Of a stretch of DNA of 64,000 nt, positions 1-8,960 are shown in pieces. Position 1 is the first letter of the stretch. Every line of letters begins with the position of its first letter. The DNA lies in NCBI RefSeq assembly GCF_001552135.1, contig NZ_BCQP01000010.1, forward strand, positions 423,925 to 487,924, written 5' to 3'. A model generated the notes under the pieces. It had not been told where the DNA came from and ran no database searches. It was given only the letters and a program-made list of their open reading frames with translations. This DNA comes from Actinomadura chibensis NBRC 106107. Its GTDB lineage: Bacteria > Actinomycetota > Actinomycetes > Streptosporangiales > Streptosporangiaceae. The position numbers and the translations under genes were made by a program.

Positions 1-1109
1 CCTTGAGCCGATGGTTCGCGGCCGGTAACTAGGCAATTCTCGCCGTATAGCTCCTAGTACCCGAGGCTCACTCCAGAACATTGCAGGAACATGTTCTAGA
101 ATCCTATTCATTCAATGAATGATCGCCTCTGATCTGCGAAAATGCGCAGACATGAACTAAACCGGTGTACTGTCTGCTTCAAAGGACGCGGAGGCGGACC
201 GTATCTCACGGGCTAGGCGCGAGACATGGAACACCACCCCACCCGATGCTTGACAATATTTCGTGACATGCCACGCCCCGCCACGGACGAGACGCCCCGG
301 AGAGGTACGTCGCGTGTCGGCGCGGTCGCCCGGCAGGCTCGGAGGCTCGCCGTGGACCCCGGCCGCCGGACGGTTCGTGGAAGTGCACCCAGGTGACACC
401 GTCGAAGATTCCCTTCGCGCGAGGGAACTTGCCATGCATGGAACGTTCGATACGCCACCTTCGAGGCCCACTGCCGCCGCGCCAAGACGCACCTGTTTCA
501 CCGACCCGGTCAGGGGGTGGAGTCAGCGTCTTCGGCGGAGTTTCGGTCCGAGGATCCCGACAGCGGGGGGCGGAGGGCTACCGGTAGGGCTGTTGTCAAC
601 ACACGTCCATGCGGTAGCAATCCGCGCCGCCATCAAGGAGGTGCACTATCGGGAGGGATCGACGTTTCCCGCACCGGCTCTCGAACGTGCAGCGGCTTGC
701 GGATCAGAGCTCGACTCGATAACGGCCCGCCCGAAACCCAGGTCGCAGGTTGGCCGAGCATGGTCAGATGACCGACGAAACCGGAAAGACAAGGAGGTCT
801 TACTCAGAAGGCCACATCGCAAAAAAATTCCGGAACTTTTCGTCGCAGTCAGGTCGGATTGGCCCGTTATGCTGGCTGACGGACCGCCACAAACGTCTCA
901 TTAGACTGGAAACCGCTCATGAAGACATGAAGCGCGCGAGGCCCACGAAGCCCCCAATCCGCTTACCGCTTGGCTGCGAATTCATTCCGGCAAAGGGCTC
1001 GCCAGCGGCGCCGTGTGCCCGCACTCTTGTACGGAAGTCACGTTCCGCCTTGCATTCGGAACGCACCGCAACCACACATGTCGTCCCTTCCCGCTTGATC
1101 GGAACACCA
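1..1109. other. Gene-poor, lower-GC region
   Basis: No coding region can be supported here. Stops are frequent in all frames, third positions lack the strong G/C preference seen in the rest of the window, and overall GC is visibly lower. Two purine-rich ribosome-binding-like stretches (AAGGAGGT near 636-644 and 790-798) are not followed by a convincing reading frame. It could be a decayed mobile or plasmid-derived segment or a long regulatory region; neither is shown. Confidence 0.5.
75..120. promoter_or_regulatory. Cluster of inverted repeats
   Basis: Three dyads lie close together. AGAACA (75-80) pairs with TGTTCT (92-97), GAACATGTTC (87-96) is a perfect palindrome, and ATTCATT-C-AATGAAT (106-120) is a perfect dyad with a 1-nt centre. 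Such spacing is typical of repressor operators. No adjacent gene is certain, so the controlled promoter is unknown. Confidence 0.35.
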
Positions 1110-1775
1110 ATGCCCTCATCGGTGCCTGACACCCATCCCGGACCTGCTGCTGAAGACCCGCCACCGCTGCCGGCCCGGGATCGTGCCTTCCTCACCATGC
1201 ACTCGGTCATCCTTACCACTGCCGTACTCGGCTACGTCCTCAGCGGAGTCATCACCGGCTCCTGGGAACCCAGCCCTTGGCCGGCCGGGTTCATGGCTGT
1301 ATACCTCTCCGGGTTCGCCGCCCTCACCGGCTACGCGGTGTGGCGGGGGGTGACGGGACGAGCCAAGATCGACACCGAGTCGCTGGGCGCGATCAAAAGC
1401 AACTGCCTGCAGGAAGCAGCCAACCGTCCTGGGCCGGCCGCAGCCGTGGCGATGCGTCCGGTCCTTCCCCATCCACTCACGAGTTGGCTGTACACCACCG
1501 TCACGGCTGAACGCCTCGGACCCGCCGCCGCAGGCACGGTCGACGTCTCCCTGCGGGAGACACCCGGCTGGGCGCTCACACGCCGCACCGCGTGGAACCG
1601 CGGCCTCGTCCTCGCCGGGCACCCGGACACTCACCCGGACGCGGCGCCCAGCACCCACCTGGGGACGATGGAAGACCCTGCCGCGTCGCATCGGCCATTG
1701 AGAGAGCACGGCCCCTGCCGGGCAACGCATGTCCACACCGTCGCCATCGCCTGCAACCGCTCCCCCAGCAGCTGA
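1110..1775 (+). CDS. Possible small membrane protein, unrecognised
   Basis: A 221-codon frame from ATG 1110. Residues about 30-80 form two plausible transmembrane helices separated by a short SWEPSPWPAG loop, and codons from 1110 to roughly 1600 end mostly in G or C. The C-terminal half looks low in information and could be out-of-gene read-through. There is no good ribosome-binding site and no family was recognised. It is reported as possible because the hydrophobic pattern is unlikely by chance in this composition. Confidence 0.3.
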   Translation: MPSSVPDTHPGPAAEDPPPLPARDRAFLTMHSVILTTAVLGYVLSGVITGSWEPSPWPAGFMAVYLSGFAALTGYAVWRGVTGRAKIDTESLGAIKSNCLQEAANRPGPAAAVAMRPVLPHPLTSWLYTTVTAERLGPAAAGTVDVSLRETPGWALTRRTAWNRGLVLAGHPDTHPDAAPSTHLGTMEDPAASHRPLREHGPCRATHVHTVAIACNRSPSS

Positions 1776-2309
1776 CCCCTGAAACACCGCTAGGGGGTGC
1801 GGGTCACCCCCGGACTACTCATGTCGGCCCCGCACCCCCAGTCGCATCTCCCACGCACGTGGGGCGGGTCAGCTCAGGAGCTGATCGCCAGCCTCGGATT
1901 CAACTCCCCGCCGCGTCATGTAGACGATCCCGGCGTCCGCGGGAGCCCGGCAGCGAGAACGGCATTCCTCTGTGCAGCAGGTCAGAGCCCTCCAAAGAAG
2001 CAGGTCGTCCCAGAGGCAGCCAACATCTCGCCGTTGCCTCGGAACAGACCCGGCCGCCGTACGTGCCCGCTCCGGGACACGCATACGTCCCTCGGCTCGA
2101 CCAGACCGTCCCTCGCCTTGCGAAACCCAGTGACCAAGCATCACGATCTTTACGGGCGCCGCCGTAGACGCCGGGGCACGTCATACCTCCCCCTATCGCA
2201 GATTTCGGCAAGGTAAGTCCGTGCACCGACCAATGGGTGTCCACACCGGTGTGCAGTGTGTGGACCTGGTGTATCGGCAGATCAGTTACGCCGGAACTGG
2301 AGTAGGTCA
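1776..2309. other. Intergenic stretch upstream of 2310 gene
   Basis: No gene is supported in these 530 bases. Composition is intermediate between the low-GC left edge and the rest of the window. Near its right end is an 8-bp inverted repeat that may control the next gene. Confidence 0.4.
2239..2265. promoter_or_regulatory. Inverted repeat, candidate operator
   Basis: GTCCACAC (2239-2246) and GTGTGGAC (2258-2265) are perfect inverted repeats with an 11-nt spacer, 45 nt before the start codon at 2310. The position suits an operator for that gene. Confidence 0.35.
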
Positions 2310-3332
2310 ATGAGCAACAACGCCCGTGCTCGCAGGCTGCTGACGCTGCTTCAGGCACTCGGAGGGAGCGACGGCCGGGGTGATATGCCTGTCAAGGACA
2401 CTGCCCTCCGTCAAGCGATCGACGCTTACGCTGCCGAGCTCGCCAAACCGACCATCGACGTCCTGCGAGAAGCCGTGGACCCCGTGGACCGGCTCCTCAG
2501 GGCCGTGGGCCTGATCCGGCTTGTGTCCCCGGAGATCACGGACCGGACCGCCCGCCGCAACGTTGCGCTCGCGATCGCCTGCAAACCGACCGACGAGGGT
2601 GGTGACGGCATGAAGAAGACCCGTGCCGCGCGCCGCGTAGCGCTTACTCGTGGGTTCGTGCATCGTGAGGCCTGCGGGCACACGGCGTTGACAACCTCCC
2701 AAGACGTCGACGCGGTCCGCGCGGAGTTCGCCCGTCAGTTCGGCAAGGCCACCCCGATCCAGGTCGCGCAGATCGAGGAAGCGCACATCCGCGTGCTCCG
2801 GGCCCTCAAGGACGGCGCTGTCGACGTCCGCACCCAGACCATCCGCGAGCTCGCTCAAATCACTGCCCCCGGACCAACCGGGCCTAGGCAGGCCTATCCA
2901 CCCAGCACGATCGCGGCGCTGACCGGGATGGAGACGTCCCAGGTGAGCTACGACCTGTACACCGCTGGCAGCGGGTCCCGGCAGCGTCGCTACGGCAGCA
3001 GCGACACCATCACCACAGCACAGGCGAAAGCGCTACGCGGTGTCGCCGACGACGGCCGTATGCGCAACCACGGCCCCGGCCGGGTGCATTTGAACACGCT
3101 GCTCGCGCTCGTCCGCGCCGGCCTGGCCGAGCAGGTCGAGATCAACCCCGCCTTCGTGCCCATCCCGGGCCGACCGGGCGAGACCCGAACTATAACCGAG
3201 TACGTCATGGTCCTCACCGAGCGGGGCCAGGCCTTCCGCAAGCAACTGCAGGCCGAGGCGGCTCGACCGCGCCACCCCACGCGACTCGCGCTCACCCCCG
3301 CAGTCAGCCCGGCCAGCGCACCCGCCGGGTAG
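2310..3332 (+). CDS. Hypothetical protein, possible winged-helix DNA-binding
   Basis: A 340-residue protein starting at ATG 2310, preceded by GGAGTAGG at 2299-2306. An in-frame upstream start at 2256 lacks such a site. Codons are typical of the genome, so it is a real gene. Residues about 175-265 contain a helix-turn-helix-like segment (STIAALTGMETSQVSYDLY) followed by another helical segment and a possible beta wing (TRTITEYVMVLTERG). That would suit a regulator or replication-accessory protein, but no family was recognised. It lies between a gene-poor low-GC region and ordinary chromosomal genes, so it may be the surviving gene of an integrated element. Confidence 0.6.
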   Translation: MSNNARARRLLTLLQALGGSDGRGDMPVKDTALRQAIDAYAAELAKPTIDVLREAVDPVDRLLRAVGLIRLVSPEITDRTARRNVALAIACKPTDEGGDGMKKTRAARRVALTRGFVHREACGHTALTTSQDVDAVRAEFARQFGKATPIQVAQIEEAHIRVLRALKDGAVDVRTQTIRELAQITAPGPTGPRQAYPPSTIAALTGMETSQVSYDLYTAGSGSRQRRYGSSDTITTAQAKALRGVADDGRMRNHGPGRVHLNTLLALVRAGLAEQVEINPAFVPIPGRPGETRTITEYVMVLTERGQAFRKQLQAEAARPRHPTRLALTPAVSPASAPAG

Positions 3333-3423
3333 ACGCCTCGCGACCGCCGACGCTCCCCAAGGGATGGTCCACAGCGGATGAAAGAAACGGATCTGCGCGG
3401 TCGCGTCTTCGGCCGTCCCACTG

Positions 3424-3482
3424 CGCGAACGGCGGACGGCCCGGCGGTCCCCGTCGGGGCCCCGGGCCGTCCGCCGTTCGCG
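3424..3482. terminator. Strong bidirectional terminator hairpin
   Basis: A perfect 20-bp stem (3424-3443 with 3463-3482) and 19-nt loop sit between the convergent 2310-3332 gene and the DoxX gene. The loop is itself GC-rich. There is no U tract, as is usual in high-GC actinomycetes. Confidence 0.75.
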
Positions 3483-3493
3483 GTCGGGGGCGG

Positions 3494-3928
3494 TCAGCGC
3501 TTCAGGGAGCGCAGCAGGGCGCGGGACTCGGCGCGCCGGTCCCACGCGATCGCCGCGAACACCGCCGCGTACGCGGCGGGCAGCAGCGCCCACGCCGGCT
3601 CCAGCACCAGGACCTGGGTGAGGACGGCCCCGCCCATCAGCCCGATCAGGCTCGCCGCGGCCAGCCCCGCCAGCCTCGGCACCACCAGCCCGATCGCGCC
3701 CGCCGCCTCGACCGCGCCGGTCACGTACCGGAACCACTGGCCCCAGCCGATCTCGTCGAACGTCGTCACCGCGTCGGCCTGCCCGGCGAACTTCGGCAGC
3801 GCCGAGGCGAAGAACAGGAACGCGGCCAGCAGGATCTGCGCGCCCCACAGCACCTTGCGCAGCACGCGCCGCTCCCCGGCGGCGCTGTCGCGGACGGTGT
3901 GCAGGGTGCTCGCGGTGTGGGCGGTCAT
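3494..3928 (-). CDS. DoxX family membrane protein
   Basis: A 144-residue protein with four predicted transmembrane helices. The first carries the DoxX-type pattern around LFFASALPKFAG (about residues 38-50), and the family-like GAVEAAGAIGLVVPRLAG segment follows. DoxX-like proteins are inner-membrane proteins linked to redox or quinone functions, with poorly defined activity. The start at 3928 was chosen because AAGGA lies 8 nt upstream; a longer in-frame extension lacks coding character. It is monocistronic and ends at the terminator shared with the gene at 2310. Confidence 0.85.
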   Translation of the reverse strand: MTAHTASTLHTVRDSAAGERRVLRKVLWGAQILLAAFLFFASALPKFAGQADAVTTFDEIGWGQWFRYVTGAVEAAGAIGLVVPRLAGLAAASLIGLMGGAVLTQVLVLEPAWALLPAAYAAVFAAIAWDRRAESRALLRSLKR

Positions 3929-4054
3929 GGCGGTGGTCCTTCCGTGCGGGTGTCTCATCGGGCTTTCACTGACGCGTCGCACGGCCCGCGCCCGGATCGA
4001 CATCCCCGCGGATTTTTCTCCGAAGTTTTTTCCGCAGGGCCGTCGAGGGGCCGG

Positions 4055-5416
4055 TCACCAGGGGGAAAGGACCAGTGCCTGGACGGCCAGCGCGGTCGCC
4101 GCCTGCGCCGCCAGCCACGCCCGCCGCCCGCGCCGGGGCGGGGCCGCGACGAGCGCCCACGCGGCGAACGGCAGCCAGATCCGCTCGACCTCGCCCTTGG
4201 TGACGCCGGACGCGTCCAGGACGAGCACCCCCAGCAGCGCCGCCCCCGCCAGCGCGCCGGGGCCCGGGGGCGCCGTGCGGGCGCGGGCGGCGCGCCACAC
4301 CGCCGCCGCCGTCCGGGGCAGCGCGTGCGCGACCGCCGGGCCCGTGAGCAGCCCCAGCACCGCGAGGTTCCCGAACGCGAAGTAGGTGTAGGAGCGCTGC
4401 GCCGACCCGCGGCTGACCAGGTAGGTCTCCAGGGTCGCGCGGACGCCGTCCGGCCACCAGAACCCGAGCGCCGTGAACGCCGCCGGGACCACCGCCAGCC
4501 CGAGCGCCGCCGCGACCGCCGCCCGCGCCGGGGGACGCCGCGCCAACACCACCGCCGCCGGGACCGCGAACAGCGGCAGCAGCCCGTAGCTCAGGTACGG
4601 CAGGCACCCCAGCAGCAGCCCGCCCGCCGCCGCGGGAACGACCGGGCGCGCCGACCGCGCCGACACCGCCAGCAGGGCGGTGCCCCAGGCGGCCACGGCG
4701 AGGAAGAACGCGTCCATCGACGTCGCGACCCACACCGCCGAAGGGGCCAGGGCGAGGAACGGCACCGCCGCCCGCGCCGCTCCCTCGCCCGCCGCGCACC
4801 GCACCGCGACCGCGATCGCCGCCACCGCCGACGTGCCCGCCGCGACGATCAGCGCCGCCGCCCAGCCGGTCCCGCCGAGCCCGGCGCGCTCCAGCGCCCA
4901 CAGCGCCAGCGTCGGCAGGGGCGGGTGCCCCCGCACGTGCGTGGTGTAGCCGCCGAGCCGGTCGGTGAACGTCGCGATCCACTCCAGCGGGTCCGGGCGG
5001 ACCTGCGCCAGGCCCGCCGGGTACTCGGTCGGCGCGTCCAGGGGGCGGGCGAGGGCGGCCGGGCCGTCGGCGGCGGCGAGCGCGACCGTCCACGCCGCGC
5101 TCGCCGCCCACGCGGCCGGGAGCAGCGCCCGCCACGGCAGCCGCGCCGCCAGCGCCGGGAGCGCGGCGACCAGCGCGGCGGCGACCGCGGCGGCGGGCAG
5201 CACCGGCCAGGTGAGGGGGCGTCCGCGCGGGCGGGCGTGCAGCGGGGGCAGCGCGTCCTCGGTGGCCAGCCCGGCGCGCCGCAGTTGCCAGCCGACGGCG
5301 AACGCGGCCGCGATCCCCGCCGCCCACACCGCCACCGCGACCCACCCGGCCCGGCCCGCCCGCCGCGCGTCCCCCTCCCCTCCGGCGGCCGCGCGCCGGA
5401 CCGGGGTGAGCGTCAT
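4055..5416 (-). CDS. Polytopic membrane glycosyltransferase-like protein
   Basis: A 453-residue protein with roughly ten hydrophobic helices. A periplasmic loop near residues 130-165 carries YTTHVRGHPPLPTLALW, reminiscent of GT-C polyprenyl-phosphate-sugar transferases and actinobacterial membrane proteins annotated as glycosyltransferase 87-like. Acceptor and donor are unknown. It is the last gene of the seven-gene operon running from 10069 to 4055, and its ATG overlaps the stop of the preceding gene by 4 nt. GT-C membership is inferred from topology and loop motif rather than a clear family signature. Confidence 0.65.
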   Translation of the reverse strand: MTLTPVRRAAAGGEGDARRAGRAGWVAVAVWAAGIAAAFAVGWQLRRAGLATEDALPPLHARPRGRPLTWPVLPAAAVAAALVAALPALAARLPWRALLPAAWAASAAWTVALAAADGPAALARPLDAPTEYPAGLAQVRPDPLEWIATFTDRLGGYTTHVRGHPPLPTLALWALERAGLGGTGWAAALIVAAGTSAVAAIAVAVRCAAGEGAARAAVPFLALAPSAVWVATSMDAFFLAVAAWGTALLAVSARSARPVVPAAAGGLLLGCLPYLSYGLLPLFAVPAAVVLARRPPARAAVAAALGLAVVPAAFTALGFWWPDGVRATLETYLVSRGSAQRSYTYFAFGNLAVLGLLTGPAVAHALPRTAAAVWRAARARTAPPGPGALAGAALLGVLVLDASGVTKGEVERIWLPFAAWALVAAPPRRGRRAWLAAQAATALAVQALVLSPW

Positions 5417-5841
5417 CGCGCCCGCCTCCTCCGCCGCGCGACCGCGCGGACCGCGACCGACGCGGCGGCCGCCGCCGCCACGAACGCGAGGACGATCGCG
5501 AGGTTGCGGTCGTAGGGCAGCGGCAGCCGGGACGGCTCGTCCGCCCGCCGCCCCCGGCCGAGGACCATCGGCAGCGCCACCACCGCCACGCAGCCCGCCG
5601 TCACCAGCGCCGCCCGCACCGCTCCCCGGTAGGCGCCCGGGACGAGCCCGGTCGCCGCCCCCGCGGCGAGCACCAGCGGGGCCAGGACCCCGTCGTGCAG
5701 CACCGCCGCCCCCGCGAACCACGTCAGCCATCCCCCCGCGCCGACGTGCGCGACGATCCCGTACACGCCCCACCCGATCAGCGCCGTCCCGGCCGCGGCC
5801 GCCGCCGCCCTGGCCGCCGTCCCCGCCGCCGGGGCCCTCAC
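5413..5841 (-). CDS. Small integral membrane protein, unknown
   Basis: A 142-residue protein starting with GTG 5841 inside the stop of the oxidoreductase gene (GTGA overlap). It has three to four hydrophobic helices, with a GWGVYGIVAHVGAGGWLTWFAGAAVLHD segment split across the first two, and a basic C terminus ending in an Arg cluster. No catalytic motif is visible. Its position between a membrane oxidoreductase and a membrane glycosyltransferase suggests a subunit or partner of the same membrane process. Confidence 0.7.
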   Translation of the reverse strand: MRAPAAGTAARAAAAAAGTALIGWGVYGIVAHVGAGGWLTWFAGAAVLHDGVLAPLVLAAGAATGLVPGAYRGAVRAALVTAGCVAVVALPMVLGRGRRADEPSRLPLPYDRNLAIVLAFVAAAAAASVAVRAVARRRRRAR

Positions 5842-6977
5842 GTGACCACCACCCGGTACAGCCACTTGGTCTGCATCACGCCGGGGCGGTCCGGCGCGAT
5901 CAGGCGGCAGGGGTAGCCGTGGTCCAGGTCGAGCGGCTCGCCGTTGACCTCCAGGGCGAGGAGGGTGAGCGGGTCGCGCCAGTGGTCGGGCGCGACGTCG
6001 GAGGTGCGGTAGATCCCCCAGGTCTCCAGCGACTCCACCCGCACCCGCGCGTCGGCGGGCGCCCCGGCCAGGGCCAGCAGGTCCCGGAGCCGGACGCCGC
6101 GCCAGTCCGCTTCCGCGCTCCACCCCTCCACGCACGCGATCGGCAGCCGCGCGGAGCGCTGCGGCAGGGCGCGCAGGTCGGACAGCGACAGCGCGACCTC
6201 GCGGCGGACGCGGCCGGTCACCGTCAGCCGCCACCCCGGGTCGCGGGCCGCCGCGACCACCCCCGCGAACACCGCGGACTTGTTCACCGGCAGCCGCTGC
6301 GGCCCGACGCCGGGGCGGCGCGGCGCGAGCACCGCCAGCCGCGCCAGCGGCGTGAACGTCTGCCCGACGGTCGTCGCCGCGATCAGCCCGGCCGCCCCGG
6401 CGGCGGTGAGCAGGAACCCCCGGCGGCCGACCGCGTCGCGGGGGCGGGTCATGACGGTGCGGCGCGTCCCGTCCCACTCGTCGGCGACGTGGATCAGCAG
6501 CGCGCCGAACACGATGTAGGCGGTCCAGTAGTGCGCGGTGGTGAAGAAGAACGGGAACGCGTACCAGTACGCGATGTTCAGCACCCCGGTGACGAGCTGG
6601 AACACCGAGCCCGCGACCAGCGCGAACACCGCCGCGCGGCGTGCCGCGTGCGCCGCCGACCGGATCGGCGGCCACTGCCACAGCCGCGGGTAGACCGTCC
6701 ACAGCTTGGCCAGCAGCAGCGGCACCGTCGCCAGCCCGCCGATGACGTGGACGCCCTGGGTGACCCGGTACAGGTTCACCGGGCGCGACGGCCACGCCAT
6801 CCACCCCTGCGGGTGCTGCATGAAATGCGACACCAGCCCGGTCGCGAACGCCGAGGTGAAGCTGATCCCGAGCGCGATCCCCAGCCACGCCGCGATCCGC
6901 TCGTCGTGCAGGGGGCTGGTGAACCGTCCCGCCACCGTCCGCGGGTCGGCGGGCCCGAGCCGGCCCGGCCCGTTCAC
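5838..6977 (-). CDS. Cytochrome b561-like / molybdopterin oxidoreductase fusion
   Basis: A 379-residue two-part protein. Residues about 30-165 form a four-helix membrane domain with several His residues (HFMQH at 51-55, H77, H149, H163) suited to b-type haem. Residues about 180-210 contain GRRGFLL and a hydrophobic helix resembling an internal twin-Arg anchor. Residues 225-379 resemble the sulfite-oxidase molybdopterin fold, with the CVEGWS motif whose Cys282 would ligate Mo. A PTS-type oxidoreductase that exchanges electrons with the membrane through its own cytochrome is likely; the substrate is unknown. GTG 6977 overlaps the preceding stop by 4 nt. Confidence 0.8.
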   Translation of the reverse strand: MNGPGRLGPADPRTVAGRFTSPLHDERIAAWLGIALGISFTSAFATGLVSHFMQHPQGWMAWPSRPVNLYRVTQGVHVIGGLATVPLLLAKLWTVYPRLWQWPPIRSAAHAARRAAVFALVAGSVFQLVTGVLNIAYWYAFPFFFTTAHYWTAYIVFGALLIHVADEWDGTRRTVMTRPRDAVGRRGFLLTAAGAAGLIAATTVGQTFTPLARLAVLAPRRPGVGPQRLPVNKSAVFAGVVAAARDPGWRLTVTGRVRREVALSLSDLRALPQRSARLPIACVEGWSAEADWRGVRLRDLLALAGAPADARVRVESLETWGIYRTSDVAPDHWRDPLTLLALEVNGEPLDLDHGYPCRLIAPDRPGVMQTKWLYRVVVT

Positions 6978-7591
6978 CGGCGCAGCGCGACGAACCACCG
7001 GTCCGCCTCCTCCCACACCTCGGTCACCGACGCCGCGCACCCGGCGGCGAGCGCGGCCGCGGCGTCGGCCGACACCCGCGCCCACGCGAACCACTCCCCG
7101 ACCGCGCGTCCCGACCGCAGCCGCAGCGGCTCCACCCGCGACCCCGCGCCGGGCGGCTCCACCTCCGCGAGGACCAGCCCGCCGGGCGCGAGCAGCGCCA
7201 GGACGCGGCGCAGCAGCGCGGCCGGGTCGCCGCCGATGCCGATGTTGCCGTCGGCGAGCAGCGCCGTCCGCCACCGCCCGGCGCCGGGGACGCGGCCGAA
7301 CACGTCCCGGCACAGGGCCGGGGCGCCCGCCGCGACCGTCAGCGCGACCGCGGCCGGGGCCAGGTCGATGCCCAGCACCGGGACGCCGCGCCTGGCCAGC
7401 GCCACCGTCAGCCGTCCCGGGCCGGAGCCGACGTCCAGGGTGGCGCCCGCGCAGCGGGCCAGCAGCCCGCCGTCGCCGGGGCGCGGGCCCAGCCAGTCGC
7501 GCACCGGCAGCGGGCGGCGCCGCCCGTCGGCGTGCTCGATCTCCACCGGGCCGCCGCCGCGCAGCGCGTCCTCGTACAGTTCGCCGATCAC
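6974..7591 (-). CDS. Class I SAM-dependent methyltransferase
   Basis: A 205-residue Rossmann methyltransferase. The SAM-binding motif I is LDVGSGPGRLTVALA (about residues 47-61), followed by the acidic loop LGIDLAP. It starts at GTG 7591 with a 4-nt overlap with the preceding stop. The substrate is not evident. The operon context (sugar epimerase, two glycosyltransferase-like proteins and a molybdoenzyme) suggests methylation of a glycosylated or sugar-derived small molecule, which is inference only. Confidence 0.85.
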   Translation of the reverse strand: MIGELYEDALRGGGPVEIEHADGRRRPLPVRDWLGPRPGDGGLLARCAGATLDVGSGPGRLTVALARRGVPVLGIDLAPAAVALTVAAGAPALCRDVFGRVPGAGRWRTALLADGNIGIGGDPAALLRRVLALLAPGGLVLAEVEPPGAGSRVEPLRLRSGRAVGEWFAWARVSADAAAALAAGCAASVTEVWEEADRWFVALRR

Positions 7592-8283
7592 GCCGGGACG
7601 CCCCCCTCCCGCGCGGCCCGTGCGGGGCGCAGGGCGCGGACGGCGGCGGCGAACCGGGTCGCGGGCGCCAGCCCGGCGACCGCGGCGGCGTCGGCCGGGA
7701 CGTCGACGTCGGTCAGCTCCGGCAGCACCGCCACCGCGAGCCCGGCGGCGCGCAGCCGCGCGAGCTGCGCCGCGCCGGTGCGGGGGGTCGACATCGGGAC
7801 GCCGCGCAGCAGCCGCGCGTCCGGGCGGCGCAGCCCGAGCAGCCAGAACCCGCCGTCGGACGCCGGGCCGAGCACCGCGTCCCGGCGGGCCAGCGCGCGG
7901 CCCGCCGCGCCGAGCAGCGCGGGGGTGACCTGCGGGGTGTCCATCCCGATCAGCACGAGCGGGCGCCCGGCGTAGGCGTCGGCGAACGCGGCGGCGAGCC
8001 GCTCGTCCAGCCCGCCGCCGCGCTGCGCGACGACCGCGACCCCGCCCGGCAGCCACGGGCCCGGCGCCCCGGACAGGGCCAGGGTGCGGCGCCCGGCCGG
8101 GGCGGCGGTGACGGCGGCGAGCGTGTCGCGCAGCGCCGCCTCCGCCAGGGCCGCCGCCTCGGCCGGGGTGTAGAAGGGCGACAGGCGGGTCTTGACCCGG
8201 CCCGGCACCGGCTCCTTGGCGATCACCACCAGATCCACCACCAGATCCGCCGGCGGGGTTTCGGGTTCGGCGGCGGGCGTCAT
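7588..8283 (-). CDS. DUF2064 / TIGR04282 MobA-like glycosyltransferase
   Basis: A 231-residue GT-A-fold protein. The VVIAKEPVPGRVKTRLSPF segment near residues 19-37 is the family's nucleotide-binding start, and IGMDTPQ and GPASDGGFWLLG are further family motifs. Members are often labelled arsenosugar biosynthesis glycosyltransferases, although most have no tested function. It lies between the GT2 gene and the methyltransferase gene with 4-nt overlaps on both sides, so the products are probably needed in fixed proportion. Confidence 0.85.
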   Translation of the reverse strand: MTPAAEPETPPADLVVDLVVIAKEPVPGRVKTRLSPFYTPAEAAALAEAALRDTLAAVTAAPAGRRTLALSGAPGPWLPGGVAVVAQRGGGLDERLAAAFADAYAGRPLVLIGMDTPQVTPALLGAAGRALARRDAVLGPASDGGFWLLGLRRPDARLLRGVPMSTPRTGAAQLARLRAAGLAVAVLPELTDVDVPADAAAVAGLAPATRFAAAVRALRPARAAREGGVPA

Positions 8284-8960
8284 GGCGCGACCTCCGCGAG
8301 GACGCGGCGCATGTCGCGGACGGCGCGGACCGTCCCGCCGAGCGTCCCGGTGACCTTCGACGTCCCGGTCCGCGGGCGGTAGGGCACCTCGACCTCGCCG
8401 ATCCGCCAGCCCGCGGCGGCGGCGCGCAGCACCGTCTCCAGCGGGTACCCGAACCGGCGGTCGGCCAGCCCGAGCGCCAGCAGCGCGTCGCGGCGGGCGG
8501 CGCGCATCGGGCCGAGGTCGCGCAGCCGGGTCCCGGCGCGCCGGTTCAGCGACCGGGCCAGCACGGCGTTGCCGAGCCGGGCGTGCGGCGGCCACGCGCC
8601 CCGCCCCACCGGCCGCCGCCGTCCGAGCACCAGGCCGGGGACGCCGCCGGACTGGAGCGCCGCCAGCTCGGCGGTGAGGCGGGGCAGGTCGGCGGGGTCG
8701 AGCGAGGCGTCGGCGTCCATCACGCACACCACCTCGCTGGACGCGGCGAGCAGCCCCGCGTGGCACGCCGCGCCGAACCCGCGGACCGGCGCCGCGACCA
8801 CCCGCGCGCCGTGCGCCTCGGCCACGTCCGCCGACCCGTCGGTGGAGCCGTTGTCGACCACCAGCGGGCGGAACCCGTCCGGCATCCGGGTGAGCACCCA
8901 CGGCAGCGCCTCGGCCTCGTCCAGGCACGGGAGGATCACCTCGACCGCGTCGCCGGTCAC
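8280..8960 (-). CDS. Glycosyltransferase family 2
   Basis: A 226-residue GT-A enzyme. ILPCLDEAEALP begins the nucleotide-sugar domain, VVDNGSTDGSADVA follows, and the metal-binding MDADASLD is near residue 80. A PYRPRTGTSKVTGTLGGT segment near the C terminus resembles polyprenyl-phosphate-sugar synthases. There are no membrane helices, so it acts at the cytoplasmic face of the membrane or in the cytosol. GTG 8960 overlaps the epimerase stop. Confidence 0.85.
   Translation of the reverse strand: MTGDAVEVILPCLDEAEALPWVLTRMPDGFRPLVVDNGSTDGSADVAEAHGARVVAAPVRGFGAACHAGLLAASSEVVCVMDADASLDPADLPRLTAELAALQSGGVPGLVLGRRRPVGRGAWPPHARLGNAVLARSLNRRAGTRLRDLGPMRAARRDALLALGLADRRFGYPLETVLRAAAAGWRIGEVEVPYRPRTGTSKVTGTLGGTVRAVRDMRRVLAEVAP

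Noticed and set aside
87..96. GAACATGTTC as a LexA SOS box
   Set aside because: Actinobacterial LexA boxes have GAAC and GTTC separated by 4 nt; here the spacing is 2 nt and no SOS gene follows.
263..904. Open frame of about 210 codons on the plus strand
   Set aside because: Codon third positions are random, the composition is Arg/Ser/Pro-rich as in shadow frames, and no start with a matching ribosome-binding site exists.
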